Assembly: GCA_045601425.1 (NCBI GenBank)
Contig: JAZRZP010000033.1
Span: forward strand, 1 to 24,440
Length of the DNA stretch: 24,440 nucleotides
Source of the DNA: UBA1219 sp045601425
Lineage (GTDB): Bacteria > Bacteroidota > Bacteroidia > Bacteroidales > P3
Reading direction: 5' to 3'
How positions within the stretch are numbered: the first letter of the stretch is position 1; each line of letters opens with the position of its first letter. Shown piece by piece: positions 15,791 through 23,894 of this stretch. The translations under genes were made by a program, and so were the position numbers. Under the pieces are notes generated by a model that searched no databases, was not told the DNA's origin, and saw only the letters and a program-made list of their open reading frames with translations.

Positions 15791-16261
15791 TCACTCTTCG
15801 CTGAGTCGTGTAAGCGTAACCTCACTGACTTGTCTGAGAATCGTCGCATTCACGACCATGGTGGTCTCGTCAATGGACACGATGTTTCCCACTATGCCAT
15901 TGTCGCTGAGCAGCGGAATATTGAGTGTGGCGGTCAATGTACGTTCTTCCTGATCGACATTCCATGTGAGCCCTCCGCTGATAGGCATGGACAATACGAA
16001 GACAGAAACCGTGCCGGTATGGTCGCTGTTGAAAGTTATGGTAAACTCCAACTTGCCGAGCGTAGCGTCATACTCGCCCTGCCAAGTACCTGTCACCATT
16101 TCCTCCAAAGTAGGTTCTGGGTCGGGATCGGGGGTTCCGCCGGGGTCTCCGTTATTTTCATGCCGCCCAGTTGTAGGCTCATCATCATCCTTGCTGCAGC
16201 CGCAATAAGCCACCAATGAGAATGCACATAAAAGAAGTGCAATGAACTTCAGTTTTTTCAT
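15791..16261 (-). CDS. Small lipoprotein with lipocalin-like repeat pattern
   Basis: A 156-residue protein with a lipoprotein signal peptide (MKKLKFIALLLCAFSLVAYCGC). The likely lipidated residue is Cys20 or Cys22, followed by acidic SKDDDEP, a typical surface-export signal context in Bacteroidetes. A proline/aspartate/glycine linker (about 30-50) leads to a compact beta domain starting VTGTWQGEYDATLGKLEFTITFNSDHTGTV-type sequence. This GTW...F..D.TG pattern is shared by many lipocalin-like lipoproteins of the phylum. No function can be stated. It is divergent from queA and has its own terminator. Confidence 0.8.
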   Translation of the reverse strand: MKKLKFIALLLCAFSLVAYCGCSKDDDEPTTGRHENNGDPGGTPDPDPEPTLEEMVTGTWQGEYDATLGKLEFTITFNSDHTGTVSVFVLSMPISGGLTWNVDQEERTLTATLNIPLLSDNGIVGNIVSIDETTMVVNATILRQVSEVTLTRLSEE

Positions 16262-16383
16262 ATTTCCTGAATGTTAAAATAGTGAATATATAAATCCAAA
16301 CAAGCAAAATTTTATTTAATAACGGGAAATCAAAAAAAATATTGTTTCATACAAAAAAAAATCATTCTTTTGATTTTTTTTCG

Positions 16384-16391
16384 TAATTTTG
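16384..16391 (+). promoter_or_regulatory. -7 promoter element for queA
   Basis: TAATTTTG followed by CA lies 20 bases before the ATG at 16412 and inside the upstream frame extension, so the start at 16412 is preferred over 16370. Confidence 0.7.
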
Positions 16392-16411
16392 CAAAACAAA
16401 AAACACAAGAC

Positions 16412-17620
16412 ATGACTGCACCCAAACACATATCCATAGAGGATTTCGACTACCCTTTGCCTGACGACCGCATTGCAAAATTTCCGCTGGAGAAACGCGA
16501 CGAGTCCAAACTTCTGATGTGTGCCGGCGGCGAAATTTCGGAACATGTTTTTCATAATCTGCCCGATTTGCTGCCACAGGACACGCTGCTCATCTTCAAC
16601 GACACGAAGGTAATCCATGCCCGGCTGTTTTTCCGCAAGCCGTCGGGGGCAGTAATCGAGATATTCTGTCTGAAGCCCTATCTTGCCGCAGTGTCCACCA
16701 CGTTCGAGGAACGGGAGAAAAGTTCATGGATATGCCTTGTGGGCAACAACAAGAAATGGAAGGCCGAGAAACTCTGCCAGAATCTGAACATAGGCGGCAG
16801 GGATTCCGTGCTGACTGCGGAACGCAAGGGCACGCACAAAAACGCGTGGGTCGTTGAATTTTCTTGGACGAGAGGATTCACGTTTGCCGAAGTCATAGAA
16901 CAAGCCGGAGTGATGCCCATTCCACCGTACCTCCACCGCGAAGCCGAGGAAAGCGACAACACCCGCTACCAGACAGTATATGCCGAGCACAAAGGTTCGG
17001 TGGCTGCACCAACCGCGGGACTGCACTTCACCGAAAACGTTTTCGAGAACCTGAAGCAGCGTGGAGTCCTGACAGAGTTCGTGACTCTACACGTGGGTGC
17101 AGGCACTTTCAAGCCGGTAACCAGCGAGAAAATCGGCGACCACATAATGCACTTCGAACGCATTGTCATTGCACGCGAACACATAGAAAACATTGCACAG
17201 AATTTCGACAGAAAGATAATTCCAGTCGGAACCACATCTGTCCGCACGCTGGAATCGGTGTACTGGTTCGGCGTGAAACTCTGTCTGAATCCCGACCTCG
17301 ACAGCATGAGCATACTCCAGTGGGATCCCTATGAACTGGAAGAGTATGCCGTAAGTGCGGAAAAAGCCTACAATGCCGTACTCTCCTACCTCGACAGGCA
17401 CGACATGCCCATGCTCGAAGGAGACACGCAGCTGCTTATTGCTCCCGGATACAGTTTTCGTGTAATCAACGGACTGATAACGAATTTCCACCAGCCCAAG
17501 AGCACGCTGCTGCTTCTGGTTTCGGCACTCATCGGCGACAAATGGAAGGAATGCTACCGCCATGCCCTCGACAACGGATTCCGATTCCTCAGCTACGGTG
17601 ACAGTTGCCTGTTCATGTAA
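16412..17620 (+). CDS. queA: S-adenosylmethionine:tRNA ribosyltransferase-isomerase (queuosine synthesis)
   Basis: QueA transfers and isomerises the ribosyl part of SAM onto 7-aminomethyl-7-deazaguanine at tRNA position 34, forming epoxyqueuosine. The 402-residue protein shows the diagnostic segments FDYPLPDDRIAKFPLEKRD near the start, NDTKVIHARL, GSVAAPTAGLHFT, LHVGAGTFKPV, PVGTTSVRTLES and NFHQPKSTLLLLVSA at the end. It is longer than the roughly 350-residue enzymes of proteobacteria; the longer form is usual in Bacteroidetes. It stands alone on the plus strand. A queuosine-precursor transporter gene lies about 2 kb downstream (19749). Confidence 0.95.
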   Translation: MTAPKHISIEDFDYPLPDDRIAKFPLEKRDESKLLMCAGGEISEHVFHNLPDLLPQDTLLIFNDTKVIHARLFFRKPSGAVIEIFCLKPYLAAVSTTFEEREKSSWICLVGNNKKWKAEKLCQNLNIGGRDSVLTAERKGTHKNAWVVEFSWTRGFTFAEVIEQAGVMPIPPYLHREAEESDNTRYQTVYAEHKGSVAAPTAGLHFTENVFENLKQRGVLTEFVTLHVGAGTFKPVTSEKIGDHIMHFERIVIAREHIENIAQNFDRKIIPVGTTSVRTLESVYWFGVKLCLNPDLDSMSILQWDPYELEEYAVSAEKAYNAVLSYLDRHDMPMLEGDTQLLIAPGYSFRVINGLITNFHQPKSTLLLLVSALIGDKWKECYRHALDNGFRFLSYGDSCLFM

Positions 17621-17782
17621 GAAGCCTGCCATACCGGGAAACAAGGCATCATGGCATCAACCTGCCACGTCTTGCCACAGGGAACGCGTACACTTCTTTG
17701 ATTCTTATCAGACTGTGGCCGAATATCCGGCACATCATTTTCTTCAATGGTTTCAATTTTTTCATGGTTTTTGCATTTTTAT

Positions 17783-17814
17783 TTTGTCAGTTTTAAAAAA
17801 AAGTTGTAATTTTG
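17783..17814 (+). promoter_or_regulatory. Promoter of the TM1266-hydG unit
   Basis: TTTG at 17783-17786 and TAATTTTG at 17807-17814 are 20 bases apart, a complete -33/-7 pair. The leader to the start at 17888 is about 65 bases. The rest of the 17621-17887 gap shows nothing recognisable. Confidence 0.85.
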
Positions 17815-17887
17815 CAGTGCTTCCTTAGGGAGAGCATTTATTTTAATTAGTTGAAAATCAAACGTCTAATCCAAAAGTAACATTCTG

Positions 17888-18142
17888 ATGGAAAAGAGAA
17901 TTGGAACAATTTCGATAGTAATCAGCGACCGAAGTGTTGCAAAAAGCGTCAACGAGTTGATTTCGCAGTACAGCGAAAACATTCTTTCGCGTTACGGGTT
18001 GCCTTTGCGGGACAGGAATCTTTTCATCATCAATTTAGTTATAGAAGCGACCACCGATGAGATAAACGCTCTCAACGGCCGTCTCGGACGTTTGCCCAAT
18101 GTCGAGGTCAAGACAATAGTATCGAAACAAAAAATCCAATAA
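17888..18142 (+). CDS. TM1266-type [FeFe]-hydrogenase system regulator (ACT-like)
   Basis: An 84-residue protein with the alternating strand-helix pattern of an ACT-like/NikR-C fold (RIGTISIVISDRS...VNELISQYSENILSRYGLP, then NLFIINLVIEATTDEINALNGRLGRLPNVEVKTIVSK). It matches the small putative iron-only hydrogenase system regulators typified by Thermotoga TM1266, which are nearly always linked to hydrogenase maturation genes. It lies 21 bases upstream of hydG, which strongly supports the call. Its mechanism is not established in the literature that I know. Confidence 0.88.
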   Translation: MEKRIGTISIVISDRSVAKSVNELISQYSENILSRYGLPLRDRNLFIINLVIEATTDEINALNGRLGRLPNVEVKTIVSKQKIQ

Positions 18143-18163
18143 CAAAATAAAATACATACAAAC

Positions 18164-19570
18164 ATGAATATAGAAGAACGCAACAAAGTATTCATTGACC
18201 GCGATAAACTCTACGGTCTGCTCGAAGGCAAAACTCCGACCGAAAGCGAAATAAACGAAGTTCTGAACAAAGCCCTCAAGCTCAAGGGGTTAGATCTCAA
18301 GGAAGTGGCTCTTCTGCTCCGTGTGGAAAACACCGACCACATACAGAAGATCATGGAAACCGCCAAGACGGTGAAGGAAGAGATTTACGGCAAACGTCTT
18401 GTACTCTTCGCTCCCATCTACACCGGCAACATCTGCATGAACAACTGCACATACTGCTCGTTCCGTCGCGACAACAAGCTCATAAAACGCAAGATTCTCA
18501 CCATGGACGAGATAGCACAGGAGACTTCGGCACTGCTGAAACAGGGACACAAGAGAGCCCTCCTCATCTGTGGCGAAAACAACAAGAACGGCACCGACTA
18601 CATGGTGGAAGCCATACGCACCACCTACGGTGTACGCGAACGCGGCGGCAAGGACTACATACGCCGCATCAACGTGGAACTCGCGCCGATGGAAGTTGAA
18701 GACTTCGCACGCCTGCACGCCGAAAAAATCGGCACATACGTATGTTTCCAAGAAACCTACGATCCCGTCCTCTACAAACGTTTCCACCCAGCAGGTTCGC
18801 CGAAAGCCGACTATGAATACCGTCTTACGGTAATGGACCGTGCACAGGAAGGCGGCATCAACGACGTGGGAATCGGTGCATTGTTCGGACTCATCGACTA
18901 CCGTTTCGAAGTGCTGGCCATGATGGAACACGCCCACCACTTGGAACGCTGCTTCGGCTGCGGACCTCACACCGTTTCGGTACCCCGTATGGAACCGGCA
19001 GTCGGCGCACCCGATGCCGAACATGTGCCAAATCCTGTAAGCGACGACGATTTCAAGAAACTCGTGGCCATCATACGCATAGCGCTGCCATACACGGGAA
19101 TGATTCTCTCTACCCGTGAAAATGCAAAAATGCGCAACGAACTCATCAACTACGGTATCAGCCAGATATCGGCAGGTTCGCGTACCAACCCTGGTTCATA
19201 CTCACACGAAGACGAAGATACCGGCAGCCAGTTCGCTCTCGGCGACCACCGCGAAATGGAAGACGTGATATCCGCCTTCGTCGATGAAGGCTACATCCCT
19301 TCGTTCTGCACAGGCTGCTACCGTCAGGGACGCGTGGGCAACGACTTCATGGATCTGGCAAAACCCGGTCTCATAAAGCAGTTCTGCCTGCCCAACGCCA
19401 TGTTCACTTTCCGCGAATACCTCGAAGACTTCGCTTCGCCCGAACTCCGCGAAAAAGGCCTGAACCTCATCAGAAAGATGATAGGCGACGTCGAACACAA
19501 GGACCTCGTGCCGAAAATCGAGGAACATCTCAGCCGTATCGGAAACGGTGAACGCGACCTCTATTTCTAA
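18164..19570 (+). CDS. hydG: [FeFe]-hydrogenase H-cluster radical SAM maturase HydG
   Basis: HydG cleaves tyrosine to make the CO and CN ligands of the H-cluster iron. The 468-residue product has the radical SAM cluster motif C91-x3-C95-x2-C98 (CMNNCTYC) and the second C-terminal cluster motif C382-x2-C385-x22-C408. Between them are family signatures such as FQETYDPVLYKRFHP, GIGALFGLIDYRFEVLAM and PHTVSVPRMEPA. Length and both clusters are intact, so it should be functional. It is second after the TM1266-type gene and is followed by a terminator; hydE, hydF and the hydrogenase itself are not in the window. Confidence 0.97.
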   Translation: MNIEERNKVFIDRDKLYGLLEGKTPTESEINEVLNKALKLKGLDLKEVALLLRVENTDHIQKIMETAKTVKEEIYGKRLVLFAPIYTGNICMNNCTYCSFRRDNKLIKRKILTMDEIAQETSALLKQGHKRALLICGENNKNGTDYMVEAIRTTYGVRERGGKDYIRRINVELAPMEVEDFARLHAEKIGTYVCFQETYDPVLYKRFHPAGSPKADYEYRLTVMDRAQEGGINDVGIGALFGLIDYRFEVLAMMEHAHHLERCFGCGPHTVSVPRMEPAVGAPDAEHVPNPVSDDDFKKLVAIIRIALPYTGMILSTRENAKMRNELINYGISQISAGSRTNPGSYSHEDEDTGSQFALGDHREMEDVISAFVDEGYIPSFCTGCYRQGRVGNDFMDLAKPGLIKQFCLPNAMFTFREYLEDFASPELREKGLNLIRKMIGDVEHKDLVPKIEEHLSRIGNGERDLYF

Positions 19571-19611
19571 ACGGCAGAATTCGAATTTATTTGTGATATT
19601 GAATAAGCGAG

Positions 19612-19642
19612 ACGGCATCCTGCACAGGGTGCCGTTTTTTTT
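19612..19642 (+). terminator. Terminator of the hydG unit
   Basis: A 10-bp stem (ACGGCATCCT / AGGGTGCCGT, one U-G pair) with a GCAC loop is followed by a run of eight T residues. Confidence 0.92.
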
Positions 19643-19684
19643 CATCCAACCCCCAAAAAACGTGATTAACTTCAAAAAAAAACG

Positions 19685-19692
19685 TATATTTG
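19685..19692 (+). promoter_or_regulatory. -7 promoter element of the transporter/secreted-protein operon
   Basis: TATATTTG followed by CAG lies 56 bases before the start at 19749. It is the only strong promoter seen ahead of the five plus-strand genes ending at 23677. Confidence 0.8.
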
Positions 19693-19708
19693 CAGAATGA
19701 CTAGAATT

Positions 19709-19722
19709 ATGCTTTAAAGCAT
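19709..19722. promoter_or_regulatory. 14-base perfect palindrome in the transporter leader
   Basis: ATGCTTTAAAGCAT is a perfect palindrome starting 17 bases after the -7 element, so it lies at about +10 of the transcript. It may be an operator or a 5' stabilising hairpin. I could not link it to a known regulator. Confidence 0.4.
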
Positions 19723-19748
19723 ATAACACTGAGACACAAAACATTACA

Positions 19749-20462
19749 ATGAACGAACTGTTACTTACCGGTTCCCTGATACTGATATACGGCACCGTTT
19801 TGCTGGCATACCGCTTTTTCGGAAAGAGCGGACTGTTCTGCATGTCGGCAGTTGCCACGATACTCGCAAACATCGAAGTGTCGGTACTTGTGGTGGCATT
19901 CGGCGTGGAACAGACTCTCGGCAACGTGCTTTTCGCCTCCACATTTCTGATAACCGACATACTGAACGAATGCGAAGGCAAGAAGGACGCCAACCGGGCA
20001 GTACTCATAAGCACCTGTGCCTCTGCGTTTTTCCTGATAATTTCAAGAAGCTGGCTATGGTACGAACCATCGGGAAACGACACCGTGCACAGCGGAATGG
20101 CTACGGTATTCACCAACACCCCGAGGGTAATAACGGCATCGCTTTCGGTGTATGCCATATCGCAGTTCTTCGACGTATGGCTCTACAACCGCTGGTGGAG
20201 ATTCACGGAAAAGCACTTCGGCAGCAAACGTAAATTCCTGTGGTTCAGGAACAACGCTTCCACGATGATAAGCCAGCTTGTAAACACGGTGCTTTTCACC
20301 ACGTTTGCATTCTGGGGTACATACAGCACCGGCACGTTCATTTCCATCTGCACATCGACATACGTCATATATCTGATACTCAGTCTGTCGGACACACCGT
20401 TCATATATCTTGCACGGCGAATGAACGACAAAAAAATCCAGAAAGAAACTTTAAAAAAATAA
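19749..20462 (+). CDS. VUT-family (YhhQ/COG1738) queuosine-precursor transporter
   Basis: A 237-residue inner-membrane protein with about six helices. It shows the signatures of the vitamin-uptake-like VUT/YhhQ family: QTLGNVLFASTFLITDILNE near residues 57-76 followed by KKDANRAV, and RVITASLSVYAISQFFDVWLY with the conserved aspartate. Experimentally characterised members import queuosine precursors (preQ0, preQ1 or queuine). The presence of queA in the same window fits a salvage role, but the substrate is inferred. Its stop is four bases before the next start, so it appears co-transcribed with the secreted-protein genes, an unexpected partnership. Confidence 0.9.
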   Translation: MNELLLTGSLILIYGTVLLAYRFFGKSGLFCMSAVATILANIEVSVLVVAFGVEQTLGNVLFASTFLITDILNECEGKKDANRAVLISTCASAFFLIISRSWLWYEPSGNDTVHSGMATVFTNTPRVITASLSVYAISQFFDVWLYNRWWRFTEKHFGSKRKFLWFRNNASTMISQLVNTVLFTTFAFWGTYSTGTFISICTSTYVIYLILSLSDTPFIYLARRMNDKKIQKETLKK

Positions 20463-20466
20463 AACC

Positions 20467-20961
20467 ATGAAAAAAATCATTTCGGCGACAATCGCAACGA
20501 TATTCTGCTGTTCGGCATTTGCACAGAGTGCCGTGGTTTCGCTCGGCAACACGGCAACATCCTACGGGCCGGAAATAACTGCCGTGAGCCAGAGTGCAGG
20601 ACAAGTGGCATATTCGTCATCGCAAAGTGCCAACACGTCGGTGAACGAGGGTGTACAGCAGAACCGCTGGTCTGTTTCGCTTCTGCCTTCAGAAAACATC
20701 GGCGAAGCTGAGATGTCCGACATCGATATCAGGATTTTTCCCAATCCCACCACCGATGCCCTGACAGTCGGGATAACAGGTTTTCAGGATAACGGCAACC
20801 TGCAATACACCATTTTTTCGGCCGACGGGAAGACAATAGCCGCAGGCAACATTGACGGCAGTTCGACGCAGATACCCATGCAACGGTATTCCGGCGGCAT
20901 TTACCTGCTCCGGATCCACGACGGCAAGTCGGAACGCAACTACCGCATTATAAAACACTAA
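20467..20961 (+). CDS. Short secreted protein with a T9SS type A sorting domain
   Basis: A 164-residue protein with a signal peptide (MKKIISATIATIFCCSAFAQ). Residues about 25-72 (GNTATSYG...SAGQVAYSSS...VNEGVQQNRW) match a short segment often found just before sorting domains in Bacteroidota (GQV-Y...G-V-EGVQQP). Residues about 85-164 (IRIFPNPTTDALTV..., YTIFSADGKTI, GGIYLLRIHDGKSERNYRIIKH) are a type A T9SS C-terminal domain. There is thus little besides an export tag and its usual spacer, so it may be a structural or carrier protein. It follows the transporter gene by four bases. Confidence 0.85.
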   Translation: MKKIISATIATIFCCSAFAQSAVVSLGNTATSYGPEITAVSQSAGQVAYSSSQSANTSVNEGVQQNRWSVSLLPSENIGEAEMSDIDIRIFPNPTTDALTVGITGFQDNGNLQYTIFSADGKTIAAGNIDGSSTQIPMQRYSGGIYLLRIHDGKSERNYRIIKH

Positions 20962-20974
20962 AAGACACAAACTT

Positions 20975-21604
20975 ATGAAAAAAGCACTTTTTATTGCAGC
21001 AGTATTTTCAGCGATGCTCGTTCAGGCACAGGTGCCGGAAGGCATCAGCTATCAGGCTTGTCTGAACGGCAATGACGGTGCCGTTGCCTACCGCGACGTG
21101 CTGGTAAAGTTCAGCATTCTCAAGTCGTCGGGTCAGGGTGCCGCCGTGTACAGCGAAAGTCACAATACAAGGACCAACAGCATGGGACGTCTGGAGGTGG
21201 AAATAGGCAGAGGCACTCCCCTTTCGGGACGCTTCGACACCATCGACTGGCTGTCCGGCGACCATTATCTCAAGTCGGAATTCAGTCTTGACGGCGGAAG
21301 CAGTTTCGTTTTCAACACCAGCCAGCAACTCATAAGCGTTCCGTACGCCCTTGCGGCCAAAGAGGCATACACCACGACAGCTTGGGAAGAGGCCGTTCCT
21401 GTATACGAAGCCGACATACGCCGTATTGACAGTCTGTTGCAGCTCTACAGCTCCAACCTCGCCAGTCTCGACACACTGATTCACAACCTGTCGAATGCCG
21501 GCGCCTCCCCTGCCACATGCCAGCCACAAACTTCAAAAGTCGAAATGGCAGGAGAAAACGCTCGGAAAAGCGAAGCAGTAATCAGAAAAAAACAACAAAA
21601 ATAA
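20975..21604 (+). CDS. Secreted protein, N-terminal domain plus coiled coil (paralogue 1)
   Basis: A 209-residue protein with a signal peptide ending at about residue 19 (LVQAQ). Residues about 19-132 are the N-terminal domain shared with the next two genes: Q-V-P-x-x-I-S-Y-Q, VKFSIL, VYSESHNTRTNSMGRLEVEIGRGTPLSG and a closing QQLISVPYALAAKEA. This domain is widespread in Bacteroidota secreted proteins, where it precedes stalks or FISUMP domains; its function is unknown to me. Residues about 142-173 (YEADIRRIDSLLQLYSSNLASLDTLIHNL) form a likely short coiled coil. The tail is basic (RKSEAVIRKKQQK). It starts 13 bases after the previous stop. Confidence 0.85.
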   Translation: MKKALFIAAVFSAMLVQAQVPEGISYQACLNGNDGAVAYRDVLVKFSILKSSGQGAAVYSESHNTRTNSMGRLEVEIGRGTPLSGRFDTIDWLSGDHYLKSEFSLDGGSSFVFNTSQQLISVPYALAAKEAYTTTAWEEAVPVYEADIRRIDSLLQLYSSNLASLDTLIHNLSNAGASPATCQPQTSKVEMAGENARKSEAVIRKKQQK

Positions 21605-21610
21605 AAGGTC

Positions 21611-22300
21611 ATGAAAAAAATATTCCTGACAGCATTTCTGGTCATATCCGGAATTTCCGCCATTGCACAGATTCCGCAGAAATTCACATACCAGTCCGTA
21701 TTGCGCGACAGCACCGGCAACGTGTGTGCCGACTGCAACGTGAGGGTGAAGATGAACATCTTGAAGGGAAGTCCTTCGGGAACAGTGGTATATCGCGAAA
21801 ACTACATCAAACGCCTCGACCGCAACGGGCTGCTGAGCCTTGAAATCGGTTCCGGCATTCTGGAAATTGGCACTTTCAGCAACATCAGATGGACCGACGA
21901 TGCCTATTTCCTCAGATGCGAATACGACCCCATGGGTGGCAACGACTACAATTTCGTAATGACCCAACAGATAATGAGCGTACCGTACGCACTGATAAGC
22001 GACACTGCACAATCTGCAGCAGTAATCGACTCGATGACTGCACGTTACGACAGTGAACTTGCACGTCTCGACAGCATAACGGGAGTTTATCTCCAGCATC
22101 TTTCAGACCTCAACGACTCCGTGAGGGCCTTGCCGCAGAACATTTCACCTGCCCAAGCCGCCGAAGCCAGCAGACTCATGCAAAAGAACACCGAAATACT
22201 GCAGCTCATCGGACTGATCCGCAGCCGGCACGCCGCCGACGAAAGGAACAGGACTGCCGTAAAAAAATACTGGAACAAATCCGACATGCACAAACATTAA
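21611..22300 (+). CDS. Secreted protein, N-terminal domain plus coiled coil (paralogue 2)
   Basis: A 229-residue protein, six bases after the previous stop. Signal peptide MKKIFLTAFLVISGISAIAQ. Residues about 20-132 repeat the shared domain (IPQKFTYQSVLRDSTGN, VVYRENY, NGLLSLEIGSG, QQIMSVPYALI). A DS-rich heptad-like stretch (about 138-174: IDSMTARYDSELARLDSITG...) and a second helical stretch (about 183-225) suggest a longer stalk than in paralogue 1. The C-terminus is basic (KKYWNKSDMHKH), with no sorting domain. It could assemble with its neighbours through the coiled coils; that is inference. Confidence 0.85.
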   Translation: MKKIFLTAFLVISGISAIAQIPQKFTYQSVLRDSTGNVCADCNVRVKMNILKGSPSGTVVYRENYIKRLDRNGLLSLEIGSGILEIGTFSNIRWTDDAYFLRCEYDPMGGNDYNFVMTQQIMSVPYALISDTAQSAAVIDSMTARYDSELARLDSITGVYLQHLSDLNDSVRALPQNISPAQAAEASRLMQKNTEILQLIGLIRSRHAADERNRTAVKKYWNKSDMHKH

Positions 22301-22312
22301 GACAAAAGACAC

Positions 22313-23677
22313 ATGAAAAGACTGACAATGATTTTAGCAGCCGTATTCTGCATTGCGGGTCTCTGCCACGCACAAGTGCCGCAGTGCTTCGGCTACCAGA
22401 CGGTGGTCCGCGACGGCAACAACCGGCTTGTTGCAGGGAAAACCGTTTCGGTACGCGTTTCGCTGATCTGGAACTTCGCCACCGGACGCACCAACTACAA
22501 GGAAACCCACACCTCCACCACCAATGCTTCGGGACTACTGAGTCTGGAAATCGGCAAAGGCACTCCGCAAACAGGCAGGTTGCAGGACATAGACTGGTTC
22601 GACGGAATTTATTTCCTGAAAATCGACATCGACACCAACTGCGGCACCAGCTACCAGATTTCGCACACCGAACAGCTAGCCAGCGTTCCCTATGCCATCA
22701 CCGCAGGCAAGGCGGACAAAGTGCACGGCGTGGACAGCATAATAAGTCTTTATGACAACAGGTTCAACCGCACCGACAGTTTGATAGGTCTCCTGCACTC
22801 CGGAATAAGGTCCATCGACAGTGCAGTGCTCATACGGCTCTATGACTCCATAAACGACACACGCAACGGAATCGGGTTCTTCTCCGTATCACCTACAAAG
22901 ACCGTGACTTTTGCCCCCGGAAACCTGCAGTTTCTCAAAAGGGACAACTCTTGGCACCTTGCCTCGCAGCAGTACGAAATTGTCGACACTGCCGACAACT
23001 TGCGGATATGGGACACTTCCTTCATGGGGAAAATCGACTACATAAGCTGGGGAGCCTCCGGCTTCAACAAGGTGCCGTGCGACACCGACACCGTATGTGC
23101 CAACTACGGCGGCAGCGCCGACCTCAACGGAACCGTATATGACTGGGGATTCAACAACAAGATTCATTTCCGCGACACCCTGTATCCCGAAAATTCGTGG
23201 CGCACGCCTACCATCGATGAATGGGAATATGTATTCTCATTGCGTCCCAACGCATTGAACCTGATATCGCTGGCCACGGTGAACGGTTTTCCCGGAGTGG
23301 TCATACTTCCCGACGACTGGACGGGGGTACCTTTGGGCTGCAGTTTCGTACCCAACGCCCAAGACTGGAACACGAACTCCTACGACGGAATTTTCTGGAC
23401 AGCCATGGAATCGCAGGGAGCCGTGTTCCTGCCCGCAAACGGCTATTTCTGCCATCACCACTTGGAAATACACGACTTCAAGGCAACGGGATTCTACTGG
23501 AGCAGCTCCTACGATCCGAACAACGGCAGCTTCGCCCATTACTTCATGTTCGGCTGGTGGTACATCAACGGTTTGGGCCGCATGGGTTACCTCACCGACT
23601 TCTCACTGAACGACGAAAGAGTTTATCACCACCCCGTAAGAATGGTGAAAGACGTGGTGAAAGTGGTTGGGGATTAG
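22313..23677 (+). CDS. Secreted protein, shared N-terminal domain, coiled coil and FISUMP-like C-terminal domain (paralogue 3)
   Basis: A 454-residue protein, 12 bases after the previous stop. After a signal peptide (MKRLTMILAAVFCIAGLCHAQ) come the shared N-terminal domain (about 21-135), a DS-rich coiled-coil stretch (about 140-185), and a C-terminal domain from about 190. The latter starts GFFSVSPTKTVTFAPGNLQF, a common opening in Bacteroidales surface proteins. It continues with SWRTPTIDEWEYVFSLRPN, VFLPANGYF, GFYWSSSYDPNNGSFAHYFM and HHPVRMVKD, the usual landmarks of FISUMP/formylglycine-enzyme-like folds. Such domains are thought to bind surface or host ligands. The first 82 bases of the window end with the same motif, so a related gene lies upstream too. 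It is the last gene of the operon. Confidence 0.87.
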   Translation: MKRLTMILAAVFCIAGLCHAQVPQCFGYQTVVRDGNNRLVAGKTVSVRVSLIWNFATGRTNYKETHTSTTNASGLLSLEIGKGTPQTGRLQDIDWFDGIYFLKIDIDTNCGTSYQISHTEQLASVPYAITAGKADKVHGVDSIISLYDNRFNRTDSLIGLLHSGIRSIDSAVLIRLYDSINDTRNGIGFFSVSPTKTVTFAPGNLQFLKRDNSWHLASQQYEIVDTADNLRIWDTSFMGKIDYISWGASGFNKVPCDTDTVCANYGGSADLNGTVYDWGFNNKIHFRDTLYPENSWRTPTIDEWEYVFSLRPNALNLISLATVNGFPGVVILPDDWTGVPLGCSFVPNAQDWNTNSYDGIFWTAMESQGAVFLPANGYFCHHHLEIHDFKATGFYWSSSYDPNNGSFAHYFMFGWWYINGLGRMGYLTDFSLNDERVYHHPVRMVKDVVKVVGD

Positions 23678-23700
23678 TACGGAAATAATTACCAAAGATA

Positions 23701-23733
23701 AAGTTCTCTGCTGCTGCAGGGAACTTTTTTTTT
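23701..23733 (+). terminator. Terminator of the secreted-protein operon
   Basis: An 11-bp stem (AAGTTCTCTGC / GCAGGGAACTT, one wobble) with a TGCT loop is followed by T residues to 23733. Confidence 0.95.
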
Positions 23734-23883
23734 CATAAAAAAACACGGCACGAAACGATATATCTACAGAATCACGGAACTTTACCAAAAAACAAAAAGA
23801 GATACAAAGCACTGACAATCAAGCAATTGAAGAAAAGAAAAAAATTATTTTCATTTTTTCTTCCGTATATTGGAAATTTTAAG

Positions 23884-23891
23884 TAATTTTG
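23884..23891 (+). promoter_or_regulatory. -7 promoter element of the candidate tracrRNA
   Basis: TAATTTTG followed by CAG, the same extended form used by protein genes in this window. Transcription would begin at about 23896-23898, just ahead of the anti-repeat. Confidence 0.75.
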
Positions 23892-23894
23892 CAG

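Noticed and set aside
19693..19748. Possible preQ1 riboswitch ahead of the queuosine-precursor transporter
   Set aside because: The leader is short and contains only a palindrome and A-rich sequence. I could not find the C-rich loop and pseudoknot of a preQ1 aptamer.
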